Positions 12,481 to 24,009 of a DNA stretch of 64,000 nt are shown here, piece after piece. Position numbers and translations under genes: made by a program. This stretch comes from Platerodrilus igneus (taxonomy: Eukaryota > Arthropoda > Insecta > Coleoptera > Lycidae), in the NCBI GenBank assembly GCA_036346225.1, contig JARFIW010001324.1, positions 1-64,000 on the forward strand. Direction: 5' to 3'. The notes beneath the pieces are model-generated. The model was given only the letters and a program-made list of their open reading frames with translations, was not told the origin of the DNA and did not search any database. Positions within the stretch are counted from its first letter, which is position 1, and every line of letters begins with the position of its first letter.

Positions 12481-12615
12481 TTGAGGAAATTCAAACGTAT
12501 GGAATGCTAGATGAAAATATCGGAGTTGGGAGCAAGATACTTGACCATCAAGTAGTAATAGCGAACATTACTGAAGACGTTATCTTAGGATTGAATGCCT
12601 TGAAAAAGTAAGGAT
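12481..12615 (+). pseudogene. Gypsy retropepsin C-terminal fragment, copy 1
   Basis: The frame reads EIQTYGMLDENIGVGSKI and then VILGLNAL, the ILG flap-distal motif of retropepsins. It matches residues in the copy at 25,860-26,010. The active-site DTG part is missing because the duplicated block starts inside the gene. The ILG motif is better preserved here than in copy 2, which has ILRIN. Confidence 0.65.
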
Positions 12616-12639
12616 TCCATGTACATATGAAACAGGTTG

Positions 12640-14060
12640 TTATTACCTTCAAAACCCTACAAGTAATTTTTTTACATGACTTTATTCCTCCTACTTCTAT
12701 TTAAAACACCCTAAAATTTCTCAACAAACTCAATTTCTTACCATTTGAAATTAGTGTTAATTTATAAAATTTCCCAAGTAATTACTCTATACAAAATTTT
12801 GCCTTATAAAATCAAACAGCTGCTTAAAAAAACTCCGCTGTACAAAGTTGCTACAAATAAATTCTACCACTTGCTGTGATTACATTTTAATTACAGTTGC
12901 AGATAAGTAAACAGCTTTTTTCTGAAAGATAAGGCCACTCAACCATGTGCCTAGTAAATGAAAATTTACAAGGGTTTGTTATCTGTCATCCTGCAGCTGT
13001 TAAGATTGTATCAAAGTAATAAGATTGCTTTGCTTTGTTGAAAATTTTTTTGTTAATTGCGTTATCTCCTTGTTGGCAAGCTGAAGATTTTTGCAGTTGC
13101 TTTCTGAGAATTCTGCACACCTGTTTCATGGGCGATATTTTTGAAAGTCAAATATCTACCCCCATACATGGTTCTTGCTTTATTAATAGAGACCGTGCTT
13201 TGAAAGGGACACATTGAATACAACAACCTCCTATCGCAAAAACATGTTGTAAAGTAGTGCCATTAAAAATGCTTTCTGTGCTAGTATGAGTTAAGTTGGT
13301 GGTTCCAGCATCCATTCATCCATCCCATAGAGAAATGCAGCAGTATGTTCCCATCCATAAGATGATACCAGCACGAAGCCGATAGCTCAAGGTTCAGTTT
13401 TTCTTTTTTCGTTATTTTTTTTATTTTGCTGTTAAGAATAGACGTTTCATTTGCAGTTCATAATGTTATTACTCATGATTATCCGGTAAATTGCCAGCGC
13501 CACGATACAAAACTCACGTTCACAATGCACGCGCGACTATGTAATTATTTTCAAATTGTAAATTAGTTAATCAAAGTTTGTGTTAGAGCCTGTTTCTTTT
13601 GTCTTTTTGCATAAATGTTAACGTCAACAACTTGCACATCAATTTAAAGGCAGTTAATACTTGTTTAATTGAAGTTAGGGTGTATACGTTTAACGTTACA
13701 CTATTTCTTGAGGAGGTGCACTCCATAATGCAGAACGTAATAATTATGTATATTTATTTTACTGGAATTACAGTAAAGTTTATGTTTAATTTCTTTGGTA
13801 TATATTTAAGGTAAAGCATTAAGTAAGTACCTAGATTCTAAGATGTTATATATTATATTTCTATGTTATGACGCTTTGTTTACCACACGTTGTACCAAAC
13901 AATTACGCAAATTATTGGTTTCTTTGTTGTTTTGTAAATAATCTTTCGAGATTGTATGTTGACAATATAGTTTTACTGAGGTTTCCACTGTACCACGTTG
14001 TTGAACTACCCCAAATTCTAAATCAATTCAACGATCTTGTGCCTGTTTTATTGCGGTATT
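12640..14060. other. Unassigned insert within the Gypsy fragment, copy 1
   Basis: This separates the protease and linker pieces and matches 26,050-27,410. Short frames occur (13,035-13,217, 13,599-13,814) but none is conserved as a frame in the other copy. The minus-strand equivalent of the 26,447-26,749 frame is broken here after SYGWEHTAAFLYG. Confidence 0.4.
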
Positions 14061-14400
14061 CGGCGTAACGATTCCTTTACTGACTTTTACTGTTTCCTTT
14101 CGTGTTTACGCGGAATACCGTAATAATGTCTTGAAAGTTGAATACAACAAAGTGCCGTTTTGTAAAGCAGACGACGGGTCTGTGCCAGTTTGTTTGACGG
14201 ACAACGTTTCCTTACTTGGAAAGACAGAGAGTGTGGTGATTGGACGCTTGGATGGTGCTCCCCGAGAAGGCTTTGTACGCGCGATTAAATAAATTAGTAA
14301 CGAATTCATCGGAGAGGGTGTGCTTGTGCTTGTGGCAAATGCACTGACGAATATCGCGCTGAAAAGGATATAACGGTTATTAGGCGGTTTTTCGATCTGC
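14060..14400 (+). pseudogene. Gypsy pol protease-RT linker fragment, copy 1
   Basis: The plus strand holds a diverged version of the linker seen at 27,426-27,760 (VPFCKADDGS..., then VIGRLDGA...). It is disrupted by stops. Similar linkers between protease and reverse transcriptase occur in insect Gypsy elements. The 67-codon minus-strand frame here (14,106-14,309) is its antisense shadow. Confidence 0.5.
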
Positions 14401-15710
14401 TTGTGGGTAGAATAATTACACTAGAACGCTAACGAGGCGTTTATGCCCAAAGGGTGGTTGATTGCCCTCTGCGGTGTTACACCTTTCGAATGAATTGATT
14501 AACGGGTATAAGCATTTGCATTTAAGAGTTATTTAGATTATAATAGATATAATCAAAAATGCCGTTTGCATAATTAATAATAATAATAATAATAACTTAA
14601 AGGTTTTTGAATGTGCATTTAAATCGTCGTGGGTATTGGCGTTCAGTTCTAATTGCAGTTTTCGTTATTACACTAGTTCTAATAAAATGTTTTCAATACA
14701 ATATGTTCTAGTTGAAAGCTTTGAAAGTCCGGATGTAATAAAAATTACTGTTAGTGATCATGTAAATTAATAGCTAGTGCTCGATATAAATTCACTATAA
14801 TGGTTTCTGAGAAATTTATAGGATAACGTTATGAAGACAATACTTTAGTGTTGGCGCTTAGTTCGGAAAGTGAATAACTGTCAGTGATTTTGTAGAATTG
14901 CACTGTAACTACGAGTTGCTGAAAATGTTTGTATAACTAGTTTGAAAATATGGAAACGTCGTCATTGTACAGTGTTAGCTAGCAAGAATACCTGTTACTA
15001 TATGCTTAATACATCAACTAAAGTTTTTCTATAATTCCATGTCTTTGTTTGTTTTATTTTGATATTATAACGCCACATTACACTATACCTAAAGAAAATG
15101 AATTATTGCCAACGGTATTTCAAATCTTTACGAACCAATAAGTGTGAAAAACTTCTAGCACATTTTAATAGATTGATAGGTCCTGTTGAACAAAATTCTT
15201 GAAGTAGCTTGCACTAACATGTTTCCCAAGGAACTTGCATTTTCCATCTATGTGAACAATGATGAAATGATGCGTAGGTGTCGCAAAACACTAGTTATAA
15301 GTGTGATGGTCTGGTGCCGATATCAATGTTTGACCTGTTGACAATGCCTTAAAATGACATATAAATTTAATAAAACTAAAAAGTCAATATGCAGAGAAAT
15401 ATTGAGATACACAACGAAAATTTCACAACTACATTATCAGCATCAATTAGGTATGTTGTTCAAAATTTCTAATACATTGCAAACTAAGACGCCCATCATC
15501 TGACTCGACATTAAAACAAGAGAACAACTATACTTTGTGCAGCACCTTGAGGTCACTTGATTTCATCGTCGATTAAGTGCAAAGAAAACTAGTGCCTTGC
15601 AACCGTTATAGAAAAGCTCACTTATTCACCTATTGATATTATGAACAACTAAGAATCCAACTACAACTTTTATTAAAATTTCTATTTATTAACCATTTAG
15701 CTCCATGTAT
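14400..15710. other. Non-coding interval flanking the methyltransferase pseudogene
   Basis: AT-rich, with an (AAT)n run near 14,575-14,595. It matches 27,800-29,170 of the other copy. No coding signal seen. Confidence 0.5.
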
Positions 15711-15715
15711 TAAAA

Positions 15716-16425
15716 TTATTTTTTTATTTTTGTTGCAACGTATAGATTAGCGATTGGGAATTCTTTTTCATCAGCCCACGCAATTCCATCGTTGTCATAG
15801 CCCAACGGTTCATGTATATGCACCAAATCTAATCCAGCCTTTGAAATAGCTTCACGATAAACTTCGCAATTCCAGTAGTAGTGGTTTGAGGTATAAACGA
15901 AATCCCTGTATTTAAATTTTACTTTTGAACCGCTCACCGGATTTTTGTTTTCTTCAAAATCCGAATCTTCATGTAACCATTTGTACTTATAGAAGTTTTC
16001 ATGTGGTCCAGCGATTATAAGTGTAGTACCTGGCTTTAGTACACGCGCAAGTTCTTTTAAGATTGTGATTACTTCAGATTTGGATTCGCAATAGACTAAT
16101 ACAAATGCGATAAAAACAAAATCATAATAGTCAGTATCAGTAGGTACCTTAGCATTTTCTATCAAATAATAGTTACATCCGGGTTCCAATCTTTAGCAAA
16201 ATCAATCATGTGCTCATTAATATCTACTGCATCTACGTCTAACCCAAGCGAATTTAAAATCTTCGTTACATGTCCCGGACCACATCCATAATCCAGAACT
16301 TTTGTACCATTTACAAACTGTTTAATAAGGTGCGGTAAATCCCTTGTTGCAAGATAACGTATGCCATTTACTGGCAGCACGGCTAATTCTTGAGCGTATT
16401 GCAAAGAATCTTTTTGATTTGACAT
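15716..16425 (-). pseudogene. SAM-dependent methyltransferase, frameshifted copy
   Basis: This is collinear with the intact gene at 29,174-29,884 and exactly one base shorter (710 against 711). One base is missing near 16,180, just after HMIDFAK, so the first frame stops after ~87 codons and the rest lies in another frame (15,716-16,189). By eye about 35 of 236 residues differ between copies. Motif I is present as VLDYGCGPG, and NHYYW and the C-terminus are preserved. There are no other indels, so the inactivating deletion looks recent compared with the age of the duplication. What the enzyme methylates is unknown. Class I methyltransferases use S-adenosylmethionine in the Rossmann-fold pocket marked by motif I. 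Confidence 0.85.
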
Positions 16426-16429
16426 TGTA

Positions 16430-17150
16430 AGTGGTATAATCTTCGTATAGTTCTTACTTTTTGCTACAATTTATATAAATGAAAACTGATAAGCTTTGAC
16501 CCTTTTGTTACGTAAATAAGATTGTTAGTTTTGATATAACAATCCTTTGTTTTATGTCATTTTATAGCATATTGCTATTATTTCTTTATTAATTCTATGA
16601 AATGAACAGACTATAGAATTAGGGCGTAGACAATATAATACGGCGCCTTCTGTTGAGCACACTTGAAGCAACAGCATTAACAGATTTATTAGCAGACACA
16701 TTTATATAAATAATGAGCTTTATAAAATTTTGAGATAAAGGCCAAACTATTGGATTTCGATAAAAGTTAGACCATTGTTTATTCAAACAATATCTATTTC
16801 AATTCCTTTTCTGTTTCTCCTGTACTCTTTCTAAGTATCCAACACGACGTCCGCAAAGGATCAAAATCCACCTAAAATATTCGAGATGATCTTTAGTATT
16901 CTTTTAATTAATGGTCTACTGAGCTTCTGCTTAGTATTTACAAATTTCCTCAAATTAAAATTTAATTTTCTCTTTTTAGTTTTATTCCGGCTAACTTCAC
17001 AACTGGCCGCGGTTTGTTTCAAGTTCAAAAATTCGTTTCAGCCAAAAGTTAGTGCTCCTTAGTGCTTCATATGTCAGTGACATGCGACTTTTAATAAAAA
17101 AATTATGGCCACTTAAATTTTTAATTCTAGCCGCATTTGGTTTCAATATT
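16430..17150. other. Upstream flank of the methyltransferase pseudogene and Gypsy junction
   Basis: About 560 bases match the upstream flank of the intact copy, including CTTTGACCCTT near 16,495 and the 30-base surroundings of CAACACGACGTCCGCAAAGG. After ~16,985 the match ends and errantivirus-like gag begins within 200 bases. Confidence 0.4.
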
Positions 17151-20100
17151 ATCAGAACAGACTATATAACCCTAACGCGAATAAAAGCTATTCAATAATA
17201 AAAACCATACAAGCCGCGAGACAAACAACCACTCAACCAAAATCCACTCCATTTTACGCACAAACAAATCAACCGCGAATCAATAACCCACATTTTAATA
17301 ACACAAATTTCAGTAATCAATTTAGACACTTTCCGAAACCGACATTCAACTCAAATTTTACAAAACCCGCATTTCCACCAGGATTCAACCATAACATAAC
17401 CCAACAAAGGCAAACATTCGGAGCAAACATCATTAGTAATACACCGATGATGAATAACAATAACAACCCTAACAGTTATTATAAACCAACTCCTATGGAC
17501 ACCTCATCTGGTAACACCAGACAAAACACAAAAATATCGCAAATCCGAACAAGCTATAACCAGAAACGAAACTATACCTCGGAAGAATTATTTCACCAAG
17601 AAGTAGAAGAATCTAACGATGAACCAAACCACTTAGAAAATTATGAACGCAACGAACCATGCGAAAATTACGAAGAGGACGACGAAGAAAACGCATGCTC
17701 AAATTTTCAGATAAACCGATTTATAAACGACCAAACATAATCAATTTAAAAAACATTCCAACAAAGAGTAGAAACCCCTACAGCACTAGTACAAATAAAA
17801 GATAATTACGCCAACACAACAATTCTAAACTCAAATAACTACCCCGTAGAACTATCACTAACAAACCCAATTAACGTAGAAGAATTAAATTTTAACGAAA
17901 TGGAAATAAACAAAGATTTAGAAAACGACTACAACCCTGTAGAACACGACAAGATGTTACTAGAAAATTTAAGTAACATTCGCTTCAATTTCTACGTTAA
18001 TAAAAAAGAGGAGAGAGCAATAAAAAGCTTATGTTTTGAATACCGCGATATATTCCATTGCGAAGGAATACCCTTAACCTTTACCAATACAGTCAAACAC
18101 AATATAGAACTAACAGACAACAAGCCAATTTTTACAAAAGCATACAGACTACCTCAGGCAAGCCAAGAAGAAGCCGATAGACAAGTGGCAGATTTATTTG
18201 AACAAGATATAATCCAACACTCCAACTCACAATGGAGCCACCCCGTATAAATAGTACCCAAGAAATTAGACGCATCAGGCAAACGAAAATATCGACTGGT
18301 AATAGATTACAGAAAGCTAAACGAAAAAACGGTAGATAACAAGTATTCACTACCCAATATCACCGAGATTTTAGACAAATTAGGAAAGTGTCAATATTTT
18401 TCAACATTAGACCTCGCATCAGGATATTACCAAGTAGAAATGGAAGAGAAAGACAGCGAAAACCGCATTTAGCACACCTAGAGGACACTACGAATATAAG
18501 CGAATGCCATTTGGACTAAAGAACGCACCCGCCACTTTTCAACGAGTCATGGACAACATTTTACGAGGAATACACAACGAAAAATGTCTTGTGTACCTAG
18601 ACGACATCATAGTATAATCAACATCACTGGTAGAATACATAGAAAGACTAAGAGAAGTATTTGAAAGACTATAAAAAGTACATTTTAAAGTTCAACTAGA
18701 CAAAAGTAATTTTCTAAAAAAAAAAAGTATCATTTTTAGGACATATAATAACCTCACAAGGAGTTATGCCAAACTCCGATAAAACGAACGCAGTACTAAA
18801 TTACCCATACCAAAAACGAACAAAGAAATTAAAGGATTTTTAGGACTCAGTGGTTATTACCGCAAATTTATTAAAGGTTACGCACAAATAACCAAACCCC
18901 TGACAAATTGCTTAAAAAGGGAAATAAAATTGAACACACCCCAGAATTCATTAAAGCCGTAGAAAAAATTAAATGTATTCTGACGGATCACCCTGTATTA
19001 GAATACCCAAACTTTTCGAAATTATTTATATTGACAACAGACGCATCAATTGTAGCACTAGGCGCAGTATTGAGCCAAGGAATAGTGGGTAGCGATAAAC
19101 CAATCAACTACGCATCTAGAACCCTAAACAAGACTAAACAAAGATATAGCGCAATCGAGAAGGAATTATTAGCCATAGTGTGAGCAACGAAATATTTTAG
19201 ACCATACCTTTACGGAAGAAAATTCTATATATACACCGACCATAGACCATTAGTATGGCTATGCAAACTTAAAGAACCAAACTCAAAATTACAGCGATGG
19301 AGAATCAGACTAGAAGAGTACGATAACGAAATATATGCAAAAAAGGAAATTATAACAACAACGTAGACCAGCTCAACGTACTAGAAACGGAATCAATTAT
19401 AGGTAACGTAGACGAGACAGAAGTAAGAGAAAACCCAGAAGAGTTAGACAGCATACATTCGACACAAAACAAAAAGCCAAAAACCGCAATTAAAATTTTG
19501 AACGACGCGATCGATATAAAATCCATTCAATTTATAATTACCGAAATTTTAACCAACCCCCAATCCCGTAAAATATACGAAAATAGACAATAAAAAGATA
19601 TACCAAATCCAAATAACTAAACACGACAACGAGTAACGAATAATTAAAATTCTAAAAGAATACATCCTCGAGAAAAAAACGATTTTACTTATATTTCAAC
19701 ACCGAATATTTATATAAACGATTCTCAGAATTATACGTTAAATTATTTAATGACTCTGGCCCTGAACTTATCATACGCACAAGAAAACTAATAACCTTAG
19801 ACGACCCTGACGAAATAAACGACGTAATTAGAAATCAACACGAAGGCAAAACCAACCATCGTGGAATTAATGAAACATTAAAACAACTTATAAGACGATA
19901 TTATTTTAAAGACAGGAAAGAGTTAGCCACAGACTTCATCAACCAATGTGAACTATGCAACAAAGCGAAATACAACAGAACAGCCCCAAAAATACCATTA
20001 ATGTTAACCAAAACGCCTGACAAACCTTTTCAAAATTACATGCTGACACTCTAGCAGTAGAAGCACAAAATCTTTTAGCCATTGTAGATGCATTCACCAA

Positions 20101-20560
20101 AATAAATTAAGTGATACCTATCACTTTCAAAAATAGCATTGACGTAACACAAGGATTTTTACAATAGTTTACATTTTATGTCACACCCGAAACACTAATT
20201 TTAGATAACGGCAGCGAATTTAAAAATGAGACGATACAAAACACCTTAGAACTCCATAAAGTAAAAATTCATTTTATAACCGAAAACCACCTTGAATCAA
20301 ACGGACTAATTGAAAGATTACATTTAACCCTATTAAAACAGATCAGATTACTAAGATTAGCTTTCAAGAAGGAGCACATCACCAATTTAATGTCATACAC
20401 ACTAATTACTTACAACAATACAATCCACTCATCAACAAACTTTACACCCCTAGAATTAACATTAGGACATTCCCGCAACCCTTACGACATACACTATAAC
20501 AAAGAAGTATATCAACAGTATGATAAAGACCAACAAATTTTAGCGAGAAAAACCAAAAAC
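17150..20560 (+). mobile_element. Errantivirus-like Ty3/Gypsy retrotransposon remnant
   Basis: Gag and pol on the plus strand, without recognisable LTRs. Gag lacks a zinc knuckle and is rich in Asn, Pro and Gln, as in errantiviruses (gypsy, 17.6, 297). The protease region is missing or too decayed to see. The 3' end is cut at ~20,556, where Penelope sequence starts, so any env is absent. Confidence 0.8.
17165..17740 (+). pseudogene. Errantivirus-like gag C-terminal half
   Basis: One frame is open from about 17,165 to the stop at 17,740 (~191 codons). It starts as YNPNANKSYSIIK, then becomes rich in N, F and P (FPPGFNHNITQQRQTFG), and ends in an acidic tail with EELFHQEVEESND and ENYEEDDEENACSNFQ. 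Such an NC-less tail is typical of errantivirus Gag, which packages RNA without a CCHC knuckle. The N-terminal half is missing; upstream is the end of the duplicated block. Confidence 0.65.
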
Positions 20561-20580
20561 TTGGCTCTGTTATGTAGATG
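17900..20580 (+). pseudogene. Errantivirus-like pol (RT, RNase H, integrase), multiply broken
   Basis: The RT N-terminus is open at 17,900-18,250 (ending QWSHPV, with a TAA where Ile-Val-Pro-Lys should begin). The catalytic box VYLDDIIV lies at about 18,591-18,614. RNase H is open at 18,908-19,183, with LTTDAS and ALGAVLSQG, and ends at a TGA in place of Trp. The integrase (19,800-20,580) shows LDNGSEFKN near 20,195 and NGLIERLH near 20,300, the second and third DDE acidic residues. There are at least six stops or frameshifts. Similarity is closest to the 17.6/297-type lineage as I know it. The last frame (20,390-20,581) runs straight into Penelope sequence. Confidence 0.8.
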
Positions 20581-21475
20581 ACATTTTTGTAATCTGGCCC
20601 CATGGACATCGAACGCTCAATAATTTTCTAGATCACATAAACAATCAACATAAACATATTAAGTTCACTATAGAAATTGAAAAGAAGGGAACTCTGCCAT
20701 TCCTTGACGTTCTGGTGGAACGCCAACCTAAAGGACGACTAGGTCATTTCGTATATCGAAAACCCACACACACAGACAGATACCTACATGCGTCGTCCCA
20801 TCATCATCCCTCACAAAAATCATCGGTAATCAACTCTCTAGTCCACCGTGCAATTAAGATTTCACAACCAGAACACTTATCTAATGAACTGACCCATCTT
20901 AAAACCAGTCTTATAAAAAACGGTTATCGTTACTCAGATATCGGCAGAGTAAGAAACCGGCATCTGCATCCTACACGAACCCCCAAACCACGCTGTAATC
21001 CAGATACACGTTCTTTAGCAATCCTTCCATATATACACAGAGTAACAGACCGAATTGGCAAAATTCTACGTAAACACAACATCAAAACAATCTATAAACC
21101 CACCAATAAAATTTCACAAATATTACCAACGCGAAAAGATTCCGAAAATAGTCTTAAAGCCCCAGGCGTATATAGTATACCTTGCAGTTGCGGTTTAGTA
21201 TACAAACTAGAAACAGGACGGTCAGTACAGACTAGACTAAACGAGCATAAACGATGCTTAAGAAAAGTCAGTACAATCGCTCAGCGGTGGCCAAACACCA
21301 ACATGAAACAGGCCATACCATTAACTTTGACAAGACGAAACTAATGCCAGAATTCCATTTTTCTACAATAGAAAAATTAGAAAATCCACAGAAATCAATA
21401 AAAATTCTAATAACCTAAACAAAGACGATGGCTACTACCTTTCTCCCATTTGGAAAACAAGCCTATGTTCACAAT
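20556..21475 (+). pseudogene. Penelope RT C-terminus and GIY-YIG endonuclease
   Basis: One frame is open without stops from ~20,556 to 21,344 (~263 codons): RT palm CYVDDIFVIW, then GTLPFLDVLVERQ (typical after the palm), a basic linker, and the nuclease with GVYSIPCSCG near 21,166 and ETGRSVQTRLNEHKR. The second half of the GIY-YIG signature is YKL instead of YIG. Near 21,285 a frameshift moves the C-terminus, including HETGHTINFDKTK, into another frame that runs to ~21,475. The RT and nuclease together carry out target-primed insertion in intact elements. This copy lacks the RT fingers and N-terminus and cannot work. Confidence 0.8.
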
Positions 21476-21720
21476 AGCGGAACCGTGACGTTCACTGATA
21501 CGCTACGACACTCCTCTCTATTCATGATCGCTCATGCATCAAGTTCTCGCCCTATATAGACTACCACATTCGCTACTTTCACCAGTTACTTTGCTACAAG
21601 ACACCTTTTGGCTTTGAATGGGCTGGTGAGTCTGCTAGTTCAGGAGTAACTCTTCTCTTTACACTTTAATTTGTCTACTTAATATTATCTTTTATATTTG
21701 TATTATTTTTTCTTTTCTTG

Positions 21721-21760
21721 TCCTGACGAAGCCCCTTACAAAAGTGGGCGAAACGTCGGC
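21721..21760 (+). ncRNA. Hammerhead-like core in the Penelope terminal repeat
   Basis: CTGACGA at 21,723-21,729, stem II GCCC (21,731-21,734) pairing with GGGC (21,746-21,749), then GAAAC at 21,750-21,754. Hammerhead ribozymes are described in terminal repeats of Penelope-like elements. I could not place stem III or the cleavage site with confidence. Confidence 0.45.
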
Positions 21761-21799
21761 CTTAATTTATAAAATGACACGGTCCCAACTCGGAACCAT

Positions 21800-22620
21800 T
21801 AATATTTATACTGACTCCGGCCGTGAAAGCATCCGATAATGTTTACGAGTTTCCTCGTCTAGCTTACATAATAAAAGATCTGCAAGAACAAAGTCCCAAC
21901 TTTCAACATCAAACTGTAACGATGCCAAAATCGATAAATTTTCTGAAAAGGAATCAATTAAATTTGTAAGTTGTTTCACGTTTTCAGAACGTATAGGCGA
22001 GTAATTTTTAACAATGTCCAATGATGATTAACCAAAAGGCGTTTATTATTAAATCGAGACCACAACATTTAATGTGCTAATTTATAATTTTCCTGACAAA
22101 GGGGAATCGACCGAAACAGACAAACTCGATAGCAAATAGCAATGTTTCTCGACGTCATTTAAGTGTGGTTGTTTATCGACTAAACCATCAAACATATCCT
22201 TGAAGGTCTTAAAGTTTTTAGGGTCATTATCAAAACGCGGTAAAGTAAATTTAGGTAATTTTGCTCTAGGTGCACAAATACCAGCACTAGCTTGTCTAAC
22301 ATTTTAGGTGCTCGGGGACGGAGTTCCTCTTCAGAAGTTAATATTCCCTGTGTTGTTAAAAGAATAGCATAATAATAATTGTCTACCTTTTGATACAAAA
22401 GTTCAAGTTGGTCTTGCAAGACAGGTTCTGTATTTACAAATACGCGATCATACATCTCCGTATAATCCGTGTAAATAGATTTGACCATTTAAGATTTCAG
22501 CTTAAATAATCTGAATAAGGACGTGTCATATTGTGTCTTTTTTGAAAATTCAAAAATTTCATTTAGTCTAGCAGCATAAAGCTACAATAAAGTTAATGAA
22601 CTGTCTTGCGCTTGAGACAT
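21800..22620 (-). pseudogene. BEL/Pao gag remnant (DUF1759-type)
   Basis: Reading down from an ATG at 22,620 (MSQAQDSS) the frames give a helical N-terminus (22,180-22,488) and then, in another frame, KLPKFTLPRFDNDPKNFKTF and DVEKHCYLLSSL at about 22,060-22,260, the hallmark of the DUF1759 gag domain of BEL/Pao elements. A later piece (21,806-22,021) with KLDEETRKHYRML fits the following helical part. Multiple frameshifts. The protease and pol expected further along the minus strand are displaced by the Penelope and Gypsy elements; the BEL/Pao pol at 9,300-11,515 is a candidate partner. Confidence 0.7.
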
Positions 22621-22890
22621 ATTATATATAAGAAAAGTAACAAACGACAATTATTCAATTAAGAAAGAAAATACTCTTATATCCCATAAAATACTATCTC
22701 CAAAAGTAATCTAAAATTTAAGCATCTTCAAAATTTATTTGATTGAAGGAATATAATCCTTTTTAAGTGTACGGCAATGTTAAGAAAGGTTGTTTATTCA
22801 AAGAGTTGTAGACCTGTAAAAGATGAGACGAGGGCAGTTTAATACAATGAGCTTTAAATTATAATGATTGACTTTTTTGCCCCGAAAGCA
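22620..22890. other. Non-coding interval
   Basis: Nothing recognisable; probably the 5' leader of the BEL/Pao gag remnant on the minus strand. Confidence 0.3.
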
Positions 22891-22897
22891 AAGTTCC

Positions 22898-23048
22898 AGC
22901 GCACGAACAAGCGCACGCACACGAACACGCGCACGTACAAGCACGCGCACCCACACACACGCAGCACGCCAGCGCACACACACGCCAGCGCGCACGCAAG
23001 CACGCTCGCACATACGCAAGCACGTACGCACGCACAGACACAAACACA
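22898..23048. repeat. Degenerate (GCAC/CACG)n simple repeat
   Basis: About 150 bases of alternating purine-pyrimidine ACGC/CACA/GCAC units, sharply GC-richer than the surroundings. All frames crossing it give Cys/Arg/Val- or His/Thr/Ala-rich low-complexity products, which I do not regard as genes. Confidence 0.9.
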
Positions 23049-23259
23049 CCAAAAGGTTGGAATGAATTGGTATAATTTTGTACGGTTGAACTTATACTAT
23101 TACATAAGAAACTAGGTTCATTCAGAGAGGAAAAGATTTGTTTCTTGTGTAATTTGCCTCAGGTACGTGTAAGTTTGGTTCTAAAATTTAGCGTTAGTAA
23201 AAAGAAAAGAAATTCCCTATTCTACTTCTAAAGATTAATTTCTACTACTACTGTTAGTT

Positions 23260-23488
23260 AATATTTGTTAGAGACAGGGTTGCTAATATGTAGAAGCATG
23301 CAAATTCTAAATATTAGGAGGTTGGGTTGTTTCAAAGTCGGGTTGATGCTTTCATATTGTTGCTTCTGGTTATCAAGAGCGGAGTTCTTGGAATTCCAGA
23401 AGGTCGGCCTCCGGTCTCCGAGGCAGAGCCTCGGTCCGCAGAGAGGTGGTATTTTATGTCTCTGTCCGGGTAGTTTTGTTTGTGTCAT
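23260..23488 (-). other. LINE 3' UTR with a perfect hairpin
   Basis: This follows the LINE stop codon at 23,489-23,491. It holds CCGAGGC-AGA-GCCTCGG at 23,418-23,434, a perfect 7-bp stem with a 3-base loop. Confidence 0.4.
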
Positions 23489-24005
23489 TTATCCGTCAAG
23501 ATAACGTTGGCGGATGAGTGCCGTGGTTTTTTGTGCGAGTGCTTTTAAGTGTGGAAAAAGGTTTTCGTTCCATATCATCGCGTGTAGGGTCTTGTTGAAG
23601 AATGTTTGTCTATGTGCATGAAGATACGGTTGTAAGTCATTACACTCGAATACTAGATGTTTCCGATGTTGTTATTACTCCGCACGTGCATAAGTTGTTG
23701 TCAGCTAAATTAATGCGTTCTCTATATGTTGAATAGAGTCCGTGGCCAGTTTGGTAAAAAATAAGTCCTCCACTGGGCACCAGGTATTTGGGTTTTAGGC
23801 AGTCTTTGATATTTGAAATCATTGCATATACTCTTTTACCGGTTGTGCTTTAATCCCAACGTGTCTGCTTTTCTGTAAGTATGTAGTTTTTTATTTCCGT
23901 CTTTGTCGTGGGTAGTTGGTTTGTGTTTAAAATGCGTTGTAGTTGTTGGTTATCATTGTGTGTAAGATAGTACATTGCAGCTCGCTGTTTCACTACTAGT
24001 GCAAC
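23489..24005 (-). pseudogene. LINE ORF2 C-terminus (RNase H tail and zinc-binding CCHC region)
   Basis: The minus strand reads QRAAMYYLTHNDNQQLQ and ends TRWD near 23,850-23,990 (end of RNase H and linker). It then gives TGHGLYSTYRERINLADN with LCTCG (23,640-23,822) and, after a frame break, LVFECNDLQPYLHAHR down to a stop at 23,489. The TGHG...CxCG...H/FEC pattern is the usual C-terminus of RNase H-bearing insect LINEs (R1/LOA/I/Jockey group). The RT and endonuclease are absent, as expected for a 5'-truncated copy. Confidence 0.75.
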
Positions 24006-24009
24006 GGTA

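Larger units (their letters stand above)
12476..16985. repeat. Duplicated block, copy 1 (Gypsy fragment plus methyltransferase)
   Basis: From GAGGAAATTCAAACG near 12,481 to TTTAGTTTTATT near 16,985 this matches 25,858-30,495 in the same order and orientation, with many substitutions and small indels. Shared parts: a retropepsin C-terminus, ~1.4 kb of unassigned DNA, a Gypsy pol linker (14,060-14,400), ~1.3 kb of non-coding DNA, the methyltransferase (minus) and ~560 bases upstream of it. Copy 1 begins mid-protease, so it is not one complete element. Confidence 0.85.
20556..21826 (+). mobile_element. 5'-truncated Penelope-like element
   Basis: This begins inside the RT palm (CYVDDIFVIW at 20,568), continues through the RT thumb and a GIY-YIG endonuclease, then a 3' region with TGACGAAG...GGGCGAAACGTCGG and finally GACTCCGGCCGTGAAAGC near 21,810-21,826, a sequence type I associate with Penelope terminal repeats. 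The truncation point abuts the Gypsy integrase at ~20,556, so it probably inserted into, or was joined to, that element. Confidence 0.8.

Noticed and set aside
22798..23115. Overlapping Cys/Arg-rich and His/Thr-rich frames
   Set aside because: They are translations of the CA/CG simple repeat in several frames on both strands.
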